Assembly: GCA_937958235.1 (NCBI GenBank)
Contig: CALFGG010000083.1
Coordinates: 1 to 15,584, forward strand
Source: an uncultured Candidatus Saccharibacteria bacterium
GTDB taxonomy: Bacteria > Patescibacteriota > Saccharimonadia > Saccharimonadales > Saccharimonadaceae
Reading direction: 5' to 3'
Length of the DNA: 15,584 nt
In this document: one piece after another, positions 7,156 to 13,024 of the stretch
How the letters are laid out: every line of letters starts with the position of its first letter
Position numbering within the stretch: position 1 is the first letter of the stretch
Notes under the pieces: generated by a model
What the model saw: the letters and a program-made list of their open reading frames with translations, nothing else
Told to the model about the DNA's origin: nothing
Database searches by the model: none
Position numbers and translations under genes: made by a program

Positions 7156-8100
7156 TTAGTCTTTGGTTTCTGAATGAAATTTTTCGTGAACTTCTTTAAG
7201 GTGGGGGTCGGTGATATGGGTGTAAATCTGAGTGGTGGCAATATTGGCATGTCCAAGGAGACTTTGAACAGAGCGTAGGTCGGCACCATTCATTAAAAGA
7301 TCGGTAGCGAAGCTGTGACGAAGGGTGTGGGGAGTGACGTGTTTGGTGATGCCGGCAAGGCGGGCATACTTTTGAATAATCCGTTCGATCGAACGTGGAC
7401 TGAGCCGGCGAAAATCGCCAGAGGTATCAGGTATATTTTGATTGGAAGAGTTATTGAGGAAAAGAGCGGGAAGAGTGTCACTTCTGGCGGAAAGGTATTC
7501 TTCAAGATGATCGGCGGTGGTTTGATCAATAAAGATAGGGCGGTCTTTTTTACCTTTACCGCGAACCATAAACTCGCGGCGGGCGAGGGTAATGGAATCA
7601 CGATTCAAATTACAAAGTTCAGAAACACGAAGTCCACCGGAGAATAATAGTTCAATGATGGCACGGTCACGCAGGCCAGTTTCGGTATCGATGGGAATCT
7701 CTGCAAGTAGGCGTTCGACTTCATCGAAATGGAGAAAGGTGACCTGTTTTTTGGCGGCGCGGGGTAGGTCAACTAGACTTGGATCAAGGGAGTGAATTCC
7801 ACGTTTGGCTAGATATTTGAGAAAACCACGGAGGGCAATTAGATGATAGCTTTGAGTAAGAGCGGAAAGGCGTTCATGGTTTTGATTGTCGTCAAAACGA
7901 TTGAGCCTGAGACGAAATTTACGTAAAATTTCTGGAGTGAGATCAGAAGGCTTAATGGTGGCGCCTTCGGGAAAATCTTGAGTGATTAGATCAAGAAAAC
8001 GAGCAAGGTAAAGTCCGTAGTTTTCAGTGGTTTTAGTAGAACGGCCTTTTTCAATTTCAAGAGATTCGAGAAAGTCATTAATAAGATCAGAGATATCCAT
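7156..8100 (-). CDS. Xer-family tyrosine recombinase
   Basis: Site-specific recombinase of the XerC/XerD/XerA type, 314 residues from the ATG at 8098-8100. An N-terminal SAM-like core-binding domain spans about 1-105 and the catalytic domain follows. All catalytic residues are present: Arg158 (GLRVSEL), Lys182 (GKGKK), His258 and Arg261 (HTLRH), His284 (LLGHANIATT) and nucleophile Tyr293 (IYTH). The likely job is chromosome dimer resolution at a dif site; no phage or integron genes lie nearby, so a mobile-element integrase is less likely. A longer reading frame extends to 8286 but would run through the divergent gene and its promoter. The ATG lies seven bases after an extended -10 box with no Shine-Dalgarno. 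Whether it acts alone or with a second Xer protein cannot be seen here. Confidence 0.93.
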   Translation of the reverse strand: MDISDLINDFLESLEIEKGRSTKTTENYGLYLARFLDLITQDFPEGATIKPSDLTPEILRKFRLRLNRFDDNQNHERLSALTQSYHLIALRGFLKYLAKRGIHSLDPSLVDLPRAAKKQVTFLHFDEVERLLAEIPIDTETGLRDRAIIELLFSGGLRVSELCNLNRDSITLARREFMVRGKGKKDRPIFIDQTTADHLEEYLSARSDTLPALFLNNSSNQNIPDTSGDFRRLSPRSIERIIQKYARLAGITKHVTPHTLRHSFATDLLMNGADLRSVQSLLGHANIATTQIYTHITDPHLKEVHEKFHSETKD

Positions 8101-8107
8101 AAGGGAT

Positions 8108-8116
8108 ATTATAACA
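8108..8116 (-). promoter_or_regulatory. Extended -10 of the recombinase gene (leaderless)
   Basis: On the - strand TGTTATAAT, a perfect TGnTATAAT, followed by seven bases and the ATG. It lies five bases from the oppositely oriented -10 box of the next gene. Confidence 0.75.
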
Positions 8117-8121
8117 GACCG

Positions 8122-8130
8122 TGCTATAAT
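8122..8130 (+). promoter_or_regulatory. Extended -10 of the 410-residue protein gene (leaderless)
   Basis: TGCTATAAT, a perfect TGnTATAAT, followed by six bases and the ATG at 8137. There is no room for a Shine-Dalgarno. Confidence 0.75.
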
Positions 8131-8136
8131 ACGGTT

Positions 8137-9369
8137 ATGGATAATCTGAATACTCCGGGTGTGGATTTTACGCCAAATATGGATGGGGGCGTGAAGATGA
8201 ATGATGGAAACCAGCCGAATAATGAGGTAGGGACGAATTCGGTATTTAAGGTTTTTGGTGAAGTAAAGAAGATTGACTATAATCAAGAACTAGTCGATCA
8301 GCAAATCAATATGAATCCGACAGAGAAGAGAATTTACGAGCCTCTAACTGGGAGTAGCGTGGTGGTGGATACAGTGCAGGAAAATAGGGTACCTGAAAAT
8401 GGGTTCCCGGCAGGGTATGGGCCGAATGCAGATTTCAAGAGAATTGAAAAACCTAAGAAACCGAAGTTGAGGGAAAGAATTAAGCGTTCTTTTGGTGAGC
8501 TGACGAAGATACAGAAGAGGCTACTAATTATTATCCCGTCAGCAGCGGTGGGATTAATTGTGGTTTTTTCGATAGTTGCAAGTATTACGGGAATGTTTTC
8601 AACCGATTACTCAAAAACTTACAGTGTGGCGAAAGCGATTAAGAGTGACCTACAAAAACTAAGAAGTAATGTGAACTGTGATAAGGTAACAGAATATAAT
8701 GACAACACCTTCACTTCGATGGAGATATATCAGGGATATATTGAGGGATGCAAAAAAAATAGTCAGGGAGTAAATGCGCAGTTGATCGAAGAAATGGGGG
8801 ACACGGCCGGAGTCTTGAAGGATATCGAGGTAAATCGTCGATTTGAGGCGTTTAAGGTGGCGTTGAATGAGTCTAAGGCAAGTAGCGCTGAAGTAGAAAA
8901 GACTCTGGATCTTTATTCGTTGTGGCATAATTGGCTAATTGTGGAGTCGTCTGGAGATAAAACTCACAACGGTTTTGAATGGAGTGAATCAGAAATTAAG
9001 GAAGCGGCGAAAATTTTGGTGGAATCTGGGAATGAAAGATTGGTGTCGTATGGCAATGCATGGATAAGTTTAAAAACAGAGGTGGCGAAGGCGGCGTATA
9101 AATTCTATCATTCTTCTGAGGAGACTGAAGTGGTGGATTATGTGGAAGCAAAGAACGATTTAGAAGCGAAAAAGAATGCATTTATACAATTTCAAAAGGA
9201 GAAGAGGCCGGATGTGTTGACGGAATTCCCGTTACAGCTGGTTGATCTTGCAAATATTTCGGTGAAATTCGAGGAAATGTATAGTTTTATTCGGGAAACC
9301 TATCAAAAAAATTACAATAAAAAAGTCGGGGGATGTAAGGAATTGATTAACGCGGTAATTTGCGACTAA
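8137..9369 (+). CDS. Unrecognised single-pass membrane protein with extracytoplasmic domain
   Basis: I do not recognise a family. The 410-residue protein has three visible parts: an Asn/Pro/Gly-rich, probably disordered cytoplasmic tail (about 1-100), a Lys/Arg-rich stretch (101-128) followed by one transmembrane helix (about 129-151), and a C-terminal region of about 255 residues predicted mostly helical. By the positive-inside rule the C-terminal region is outside the membrane. It holds all four cysteines, Cys181, Cys205, Cys400 and Cys409, consistent with two disulfides. The architecture suits a surface or envelope protein and, in an epibiotic organism, possibly a host-contact protein; that is inference only. 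The gene diverges from the recombinase gene across 36 bases and has a strong leaderless-type promoter. No terminator is evident after its TAA. Confidence 0.8.
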   Translation: MDNLNTPGVDFTPNMDGGVKMNDGNQPNNEVGTNSVFKVFGEVKKIDYNQELVDQQINMNPTEKRIYEPLTGSSVVVDTVQENRVPENGFPAGYGPNADFKRIEKPKKPKLRERIKRSFGELTKIQKRLLIIIPSAAVGLIVVFSIVASITGMFSTDYSKTYSVAKAIKSDLQKLRSNVNCDKVTEYNDNTFTSMEIYQGYIEGCKKNSQGVNAQLIEEMGDTAGVLKDIEVNRRFEAFKVALNESKASSAEVEKTLDLYSLWHNWLIVESSGDKTHNGFEWSESEIKEAAKILVESGNERLVSYGNAWISLKTEVAKAAYKFYHSSEETEVVDYVEAKNDLEAKKNAFIQFQKEKRPDVLTEFPLQLVDLANISVKFEEMYSFIRETYQKNYNKKVGGCKELINAVICD

Positions 9370-9421
9370 GGCTGCGAGTTGCACCTGGATGAGGGCAAGC
9401 GTGGAATGGCTTGACTGGTTG

Positions 9422-9430
9422 TGTTATAAT
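9422..9430 (+). promoter_or_regulatory. Extended -10 promoter of ndk
   Basis: TGTTATAAT, perfect TGnTATAAT. Initiation near 9437 gives a leader of about 29 bases with AGGGAG (9455-9460) before the ndk ATG. At exactly the leaderless distance (9438-9443) sits ATGTAA, a start codon followed by a stop codon. Confidence 0.75.
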
Positions 9431-9465
9431 CAGAAAAATGTAAGAGCATAGCTCAGGGAGTACGT

Positions 9466-10014
9466 ATGTCAGAAGATAAACCTACTAATAAACAAAAGGA
9501 GGTCGATCTTGCCGACTTCGTGCAAAGAACCCTTGTGATCTTTAAGCCAGATTCAGTTCAACGTGGTATCGTGGGGGAGATCTTGCAACGTTTTGAGCGT
9601 GTGGGACTAAAAATTGTTGGTATGAAGATGGTAAGTCCAGACCAGGTGTTATTTAAGAAACATTATGAAGATATTGGAAAGTTGATTTCACGTCGTGGTG
9701 AGGAAACTTTTATGTATAATCTGGACTATATGATGTCTGGTCCAATTATTGCAATGTGCCTTGAAGGAGTGGAGGCGGTGGCTTTGGTGCGTAAGATTGT
9801 TGGCCCAACTGAGCCAAAATCTGCGGATATGGGTACAATTCGTGGTGATTTTTCTCACATGAGCTTTGGTTATTCTAATGCAAAAAAGATTGGTGTACCT
9901 AATCTTGTGCATGCTTCAGGAAATCCAGAAGAGGCGGAGGAAGAAGTGAGACTATGGTTCACTGATGCTGAGCTTTATGATTACGAAGATTTGAACGAAA
10001 AATATACTCGCTAA
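9466..10014 (+). CDS. ndk: Nucleoside diphosphate kinase
   Basis: Transfers the gamma phosphate of ATP to NDPs and dNDPs through a phosphohistidine, the last step to dTTP and other triphosphates. KPDSVQRG (27-34) is the family's ATP-site start, IVGPTEP and GTIRGDFS follow, and the catalytic His149 lies in NLVHASGN where most family members have HGSDS. At 182 residues it is longer than the usual ~140: there is an extra ~20-residue N-terminus and extra residues before the catalytic His. The ATG has an AGGGAG Shine-Dalgarno five bases upstream. It is followed by tRNA-Arg, which has its own promoter. Ndk completes the thymidine salvage path begun by tdk and tmk about 5 kb upstream. Confidence 0.94.
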   Translation: MSEDKPTNKQKEVDLADFVQRTLVIFKPDSVQRGIVGEILQRFERVGLKIVGMKMVSPDQVLFKKHYEDIGKLISRRGEETFMYNLDYMMSGPIIAMCLEGVEAVALVRKIVGPTEPKSADMGTIRGDFSHMSFGYSNAKKIGVPNLVHASGNPEEAEEEVRLWFTDAELYDYEDLNEKYTR

Positions 10015-10030
10015 GATAGTGAAGTATATA

Positions 10031-10039
10031 TGGTATAAT
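10031..10039 (+). promoter_or_regulatory. Extended -10 promoter of tRNA-Arg
   Basis: TGGTATAAT, perfect TGnTATAAT, ending 11 bases before the mature tRNA 5' end. It may also drive the two downstream protein genes. Confidence 0.75.
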
Positions 10040-10050
10040 TAATTTGTGTT

Positions 10051-10126
10051 GGCCTGGTAGCTCAATGGATAGAGCAGCTCCGTCCTAAGGAGAAGGTTGC
10101 GAGTTCGACCCCCGCCCGGGTCACCA
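10051..10126 (+). tRNA. tRNA-Arg (anticodon CCU)
   Basis: A 76-base cloverleaf. Acceptor GGCCTGG pairs with CCGGGTC with two G-U pairs; D-stem GCTC/GAGC; anticodon loop GTCCTAA gives CCU, reading AGG. The discriminator is A and CCA is encoded. Two mismatches are visible: G27-A43 at the top of the anticodon stem and A52-C62 in the T-stem, and G32 is unusual. Confidence 0.93.
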
Positions 10127-10140
10127 TAAATTGAAATTAT

Positions 10141-10626
10141 ATGACAAAATTAGTATTTGATGGGCAACGAGAAGGGGAAGAAGTTAAGTTTATTTTTCGT
10201 CGCCATTTTTCGACAGCAAAAGCGGGAATTATTTTCCTAGTAATTATGATAATACTAGGAATAATTCCGCTTTTTTTGTGGCAGAATGATCTAAGAATGT
10301 TGTGGATTTTTCTGGGGTTTGTGTTTGTGGGGGTGTGTGGTTTTTTCTATGCATACATGATGTGGTATTTTTCGGTTTATATCGTGACAGACCAAAGAAT
10401 TAGACAGGTTTCACAAAAAGGTTTATTCAAGAAGACCGTAGTGGATCTGGGATTAGACAAAATCCAGAGCATTTCTTATGGAATCACTTCGGTGGTTGGG
10501 GGGATTTTAGGTTATGGAACAATTTTAATTCAAACTGGTGTGGGTGATCTAGTGATTTCAGTAGTGGGGAAACCGGCGCAGATTTATGAAAAATTGCAAA
10601 ATGTCGTGGCAAAAAACACAAAGTAG
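10141..10626 (+). CDS. Bacterial PH-domain (bPH2/YdbS-like) membrane protein
   Basis: A 161-residue protein with a short polar N-terminus, two hydrophobic helices at about 27-47 and 53-75, and a bacterial pleckstrin-homology-like domain from about 79 to the end (VYIVTDQRIRQVSQKGLF, then LDKIQSISY and a Gly-rich strand region). The VTDxRI element is typical of bPH2/DUF304 domains. The function of these domains is not firmly known; the PH fold would face the cytoplasm with both termini inside. The ATG is 14 bases after the CCA end of tRNA-Arg and has no Shine-Dalgarno, so the mRNA may come from tRNA read-through and processing. A weak TAAATT at 10127-10132 is an alternative -10. The foldase gene starts 18 bases after the stop. 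Confidence 0.85.
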   Translation: MTKLVFDGQREGEEVKFIFRRHFSTAKAGIIFLVIMIILGIIPLFLWQNDLRMLWIFLGFVFVGVCGFFYAYMMWYFSVYIVTDQRIRQVSQKGLFKKTVVDLGLDKIQSISYGITSVVGGILGYGTILIQTGVGDLVISVVGKPAQIYEKLQNVVAKNTK

Positions 10627-10644
10627 AGAAGAGGAGAAATAAGA

Positions 10645-11712
10645 GTGAAGAAACAAGAACAAAATGATGAAAAAAAGCCATCAATCATCAAACGTTTAAA
10701 ACAACGTAAAGAGCAGAAGGAGATTGAGGAGTTTAAAAACAAGACAGAGCTTGAGCGGGTCGAGGAGAGGCGCGAAGAAGTTTTGTCAAAGGGGCGAAAG
10801 TTTAAATATCCTCTACAATATGCTAAATACCGTATTGTAACGTTGACTATTGTGATCTCTTTGGTGGCAGTAATGTTGTTTGGTGGATTCTTGTACCTAT
10901 CTCTATATAAGTGGCAGAGCACAGATTCAGTACTTTATAGACTTACTCAGCTGGTGCCGCTACCTGTGGCTTCAGTAGACGGCGAGCGTGTACGATACTC
11001 TGATTATTTAATGATTTATAAGAGTACGATTACGCCAATTGAACAGCAGCAAGGGAAGTTGGGCAATGATAAAGATGCTTCGTCAATGATGAATCATTAC
11101 AAAAGAATGTCCTTAACTGAGGCGGAGAATTATGCCTATGCCTTGAAATTGGCGGCTGAGTATCATTTGACTGTGGATAAAGATGAGATTGATCGTGCGC
11201 TCGATAAGCATCGTAAGATTGGCGGAGTAGAGAGAAGTGAGGAGAGTTTTAAGAAAATCCTAGAGGACAACTTTGGTCTATCCGTTAAAGAGTATCGCAG
11301 GATGCTTTACCTTTCCTTAATGAAAGAAAAAGTATCACAACAGATTGATAAGGAAGCGATTAGAGTTTCGGAGACTGTACAGGCGGGAGTAAAGGCGGGA
11401 AAGAGTTTAAAGGTTATTGCCGATGAGCTTGGTGAAAAGGTTTTATATGAGGAGACCGGGGGATTGGTTGATAAGTTGAATGTTGACGGGGGTAGGGCTG
11501 GAATCGCGATGAGTCTTGAGGCGGGGCAGACTTCAGATCGTGTGATGTCTTCGTCTGGTGATGGATACTATTTTGTGACATTGATTAACAAAACCGAATC
11601 ACAAGTGAATTATACGTCAATTAAGATTCCGTTTTTGGAGTTTAATAAACAAGTGAAACAAATTCGTGAAGGGGGACTGGTACGAGAAATGATTAGCTTG
11701 AAGGACGAATAG
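10645..11712 (+). CDS. Membrane-anchored SurA/parvulin-like foldase
   Basis: Likely extracytoplasmic chaperone or peptidyl-prolyl isomerase of the SurA/PrsA type. The 355-residue protein begins with a highly charged, probably coiled-coil cytoplasmic segment (1-62), then one transmembrane helix (about 63-88), a SurA N-terminal-like helical region (about 98-240) opening with VASVDGERVRYSDYL, the usual entry strand of the SurA_N fold, and a degenerate parvulin-like part (about 260-335; GGLVDKL, then the AGQTSDRVMSSSGDGYYFV pattern). The parvulin part is short, so isomerase activity is doubtful and chaperone function more likely. The start is GTG at 10645 with GAGGAG eight bases upstream. It forms an operon with the PH-domain gene and ends at a strong terminator. 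It could help fold pilin and other secreted proteins. Confidence 0.8.
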   Translation: MKKQEQNDEKKPSIIKRLKQRKEQKEIEEFKNKTELERVEERREEVLSKGRKFKYPLQYAKYRIVTLTIVISLVAVMLFGGFLYLSLYKWQSTDSVLYRLTQLVPLPVASVDGERVRYSDYLMIYKSTITPIEQQQGKLGNDKDASSMMNHYKRMSLTEAENYAYALKLAAEYHLTVDKDEIDRALDKHRKIGGVERSEESFKKILEDNFGLSVKEYRRMLYLSLMKEKVSQQIDKEAIRVSETVQAGVKAGKSLKVIADELGEKVLYEETGGLVDKLNVDGGRAGIAMSLEAGQTSDRVMSSSGDGYYFVTLINKTESQVNYTSIKIPFLEFNKQVKQIREGGLVREMISLKDE

Positions 11713-11728
11713 AAAGTATCGTATCAAT

Positions 11729-11760
11729 AAAAAAAGATCCCTGGAAGAGGGATTTTTTTG
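11729..11760. terminator. Bidirectional terminator between foldase gene and tRNA-Gly
   Basis: Stem ATCCCT (11737-11742), loop GGAAG, stem AGGGAT (11748-11753), with an A-run on the left and a T-run on the right. It ends the foldase operon on the + strand and tRNA-Gly on the - strand. Confidence 0.9.
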
Positions 11761-11767
11761 ACAAAAA

Positions 11768-11842
11768 TGGTGCGAGTAGAGGGAGTCGAACCCTCGTCTC
11801 TTCCTTGGGAAGGAAGCATAATAGCCGTTATACGATACTCGC
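11768..11842 (-). tRNA. tRNA-Gly (anticodon CCC)
   Basis: A 75-base cloverleaf on the - strand. Acceptor GCGAGTA/TACTCGC is perfect, anticodon stem CTTCC/GGAAG with loop TTCCCAA gives CCC, reading GGG; T-arm GAGGG-TTCGACT-CCCTC. The discriminator is A and CCA is encoded. The D-stem is weak, with a G-U and a U-U pair. Confidence 0.95.
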
Positions 11843-11852
11843 TTATGTAGTT

Positions 11853-11861
11853 ATTTTAGCA
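11853..11861 (-). promoter_or_regulatory. Extended -10 promoter of tRNA-Gly
   Basis: On the - strand TGCTAAAAT, ending ten bases before the mature tRNA 5' end. Confidence 0.6.
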
Positions 11862-11888
11862 TAATTTAAAGAAGATAGAGAAAAAGTC

Positions 11889-11917
11889 TTGCGTAATCGG
11901 GGACAATAAAGTATACT
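11889..11917 (+). promoter_or_regulatory. Promoter of tRNA-Asp
   Basis: TTGCGT (11889-11894), a 17-base spacer and TATACT (11912-11917), ending nine bases before the mature tRNA. This one has a recognisable -35 and no TGn extension. Confidence 0.7.
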
Positions 11918-11926
11918 ACTGGTATT

Positions 11927-12003
11927 GGATTCGTAGCTCAGTTGGTTAGAGCGCCGCCCTGTCACGGCGGAGGTCGCGAGTTCGAGTCTCGTCGGATCCG
12001 CCA
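11927..12003 (+). tRNA. tRNA-Asp (anticodon GUC)
   Basis: A 77-base cloverleaf. Acceptor GGATTCG/CGGATCC, D-stem GCTC/GAGC, anticodon stem CCGCC/GGCGG with loop CTGTCAC giving GUC, T-arm GCGAG-TTCGAGT-CTCGT. Discriminator G as expected for tRNA-Asp, and CCA encoded. Confidence 0.97.
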
Positions 12004-12005
12004 TT

Positions 12006-12026
12006 ACAGCTTTAGGGCTGTTTTTT
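12006..12026 (+). terminator. Rho-independent terminator after tRNA-Asp
   Basis: Stem ACAGC (12006-12010), six-base loop, stem GCTGT (12017-12021), then a T-run. It starts two bases after the tRNA CCA. There is no T-run on the - strand side, so it is one-way. Confidence 0.8.
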
Positions 12027-12040
12027 CTTGTTTAAATTTT

Positions 12041-12925
12041 TTATTCAATAATGGAATTATCTATATACTTTTGATAGTGTTTTTCGGAATTTGAAGAGAG
12101 TACCCAGCAGAGTACAGGGCGAGATTGGCGGTAATTTTGAATATGATTGTTTTGAACAATTTTTTTATCGACGGAAAGAAAATCCGGTTTAAGCCATGAG
12201 TTAAAGGGGAATTTTAGAAGAGATAAACCTAAATAATAAAGAGGATTTGGATGGTTGGGAATAAGTAAGCCAGAGAGGATATTTGGATAATAATGAAGAA
12301 ACCAGTGCACGATGCGCGGGTCAAAACTTTTGATGGCGACGGGAGCATTTTGATATTGTTCTTGATATTTTTGAAGCAGGTCCGCGGTTTGTTGGCAGAA
12401 ATGACGATAGTTAATATTGAATTCAGATTTAAGTTCAATAAGGAGGGGGGTCTTACCGGCGATAAATCGAAGTGCAGATTCTAGTGTGGGGATCCTAGAG
12501 ATATATTCTTTGGGGAAAGGATTTTTTGAATGCCGAGAGGGGGAAAGAAGCTGGAGTTCTTGAATACTAGCTAGGGTGCTATGCTTAATTTTTTGAGAGA
12601 CTTGAGTAAGCCGATAGGTGTTATTGTCGTGAAAAATGACAAGATGATGATCGTTTGTATAGTGAAGGTCAAGTTCGATGGCTAGTTGATTTTGAATAGC
12701 AAGTTGAAAGGAGGCAAGGGTGTTTTCAGGGATAAAAAGGTAGGGCTGATGAGGAGATGGAATATTAGGGTATTTTTGATAGGTTGATGGATTAAGGAAA
12801 CCGTGTACACCACGATGCGCAAATGGGCGACTAGTAAGTGCGGCAATCTGAGACTGTTTTAGTTTATCCTCAGGGGGGAGTGCTGGGTTTATGTGGGGTT
12901 TTCGTTGGGCAAGAAAATGTTTCAT
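12041..12925 (-). CDS. Glycerophosphodiester phosphodiesterase
   Basis: Hydrolyses glycerophosphodiesters (deacylated phospholipids) to glycerol-3-phosphate and an alcohol. The 294-residue TIM-barrel protein shows the GDPD motifs in order: HRG with His37/Arg38, PENTLASF at 66-73, Glu84 and Asp86 (AIELDLH) as metal ligands, His99-Asp100 (VIFHD), IPTLESAL at 145-152, ELK with Glu164 and Lys166, and a C-terminal VLCWVLS strand. No signal peptide is visible, so it should be cytoplasmic. Composition is unusual: 5 glycines against about 25 prolines and 17 histidines, reflecting the C-rich coding strand. The ATG lies six bases after a -10-like TGATTAGAT with no Shine-Dalgarno. The start codon overlaps the promoter of the divergent tRNA-Thr. 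It could recycle host or own lipids; that is inference. Confidence 0.92.
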   Translation of the reverse strand: MKHFLAQRKPHINPALPPEDKLKQSQIAALTSRPFAHRGVHGFLNPSTYQKYPNIPSPHQPYLFIPENTLASFQLAIQNQLAIELDLHYTNDHHLVIFHDNNTYRLTQVSQKIKHSTLASIQELQLLSPSRHSKNPFPKEYISRIPTLESALRFIAGKTPLLIELKSEFNINYRHFCQQTADLLQKYQEQYQNAPVAIKSFDPRIVHWFLHYYPNILSGLLIPNHPNPLYYLGLSLLKFPFNSWLKPDFLSVDKKIVQNNHIQNYRQSRPVLCWVLSSNSEKHYQKYIDNSIIE

Positions 12926-12933
12926 GATATAAT
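12925..12933 (+). promoter_or_regulatory. Extended -10 promoter of tRNA-Thr
   Basis: TGATATAAT, perfect TGnTATAAT, ending ten bases before the tRNA. Its first base is shared with the start codon of the phosphodiesterase gene on the other strand. Confidence 0.75.
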
Positions 12934-12940
12934 CTAATCA
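12932..12940 (-). promoter_or_regulatory. Possible extended -10 of the phosphodiesterase gene (leaderless)
   Basis: On the - strand TGATTAGAT, a weak match, six bases before the ATG. It overlaps the tRNA-Thr -10 box by two bases, so the two promoters probably exclude each other. Confidence 0.4.
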
Positions 12941-12943
12941 GGT

Positions 12944-13019
12944 GCCATTGTAGCTCAGTTGGTAGAGCAGCTCATTCGTAACGAGCAGGTCGCAGGTTCG
13001 ATCCCTGTCAATGGCTCCA
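12944..13019 (+). tRNA. tRNA-Thr (anticodon CGU)
   Basis: A 76-base cloverleaf. Acceptor GCCATTG/CAATGGC is perfect, D-stem GCTC/GAGC, loop TTCGTAA gives CGU, reading ACG; T-arm GCAGG-TTCGATC-CCTGT. The discriminator is T and CCA is encoded. A31-C39 at the base of the anticodon stem is a mismatch. A T-run follows directly after the CCA. Confidence 0.95.
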
Positions 13020-13024
13020 TTTTT

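Noticed and set aside
7293..7795. Open frames on both strands within the recombinase gene
   Set aside because: They overlap the intact catalytic domain, have no family features and no start signals; they are shadows of the real gene.
8101..8286. Longer recombinase start at 8286
   Set aside because: The extra 62 codons run through the promoter and the first 50 codons of the divergent gene, and the SAM-like domain begins right after the ATG at 8100.
9379..9398. Hairpin TTGC-a-CCT / AGG-GCAA after the 410-residue protein
   Set aside because: Short, bulged and not followed by a T-run; not a convincing terminator.
9411..9416. TTGACT as -35 of the ndk promoter
   Set aside because: Only eight bases separate it from the -10; the extended -10 explains the promoter without it.
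11715..11725. Ten-base copy of part of tRNA-Gly (AGTATCGTAT) before the terminator, as an attachment-site remnant
   Set aside because: Too short, and no integrase-linked element lies between the copies.
11815..11836. dif/Xer-like site GCATAA-n6-TTATAC
   Set aside because: It is the D-arm region of tRNA-Gly; this sequence is normal for such tRNAs and is explained by the tRNA.
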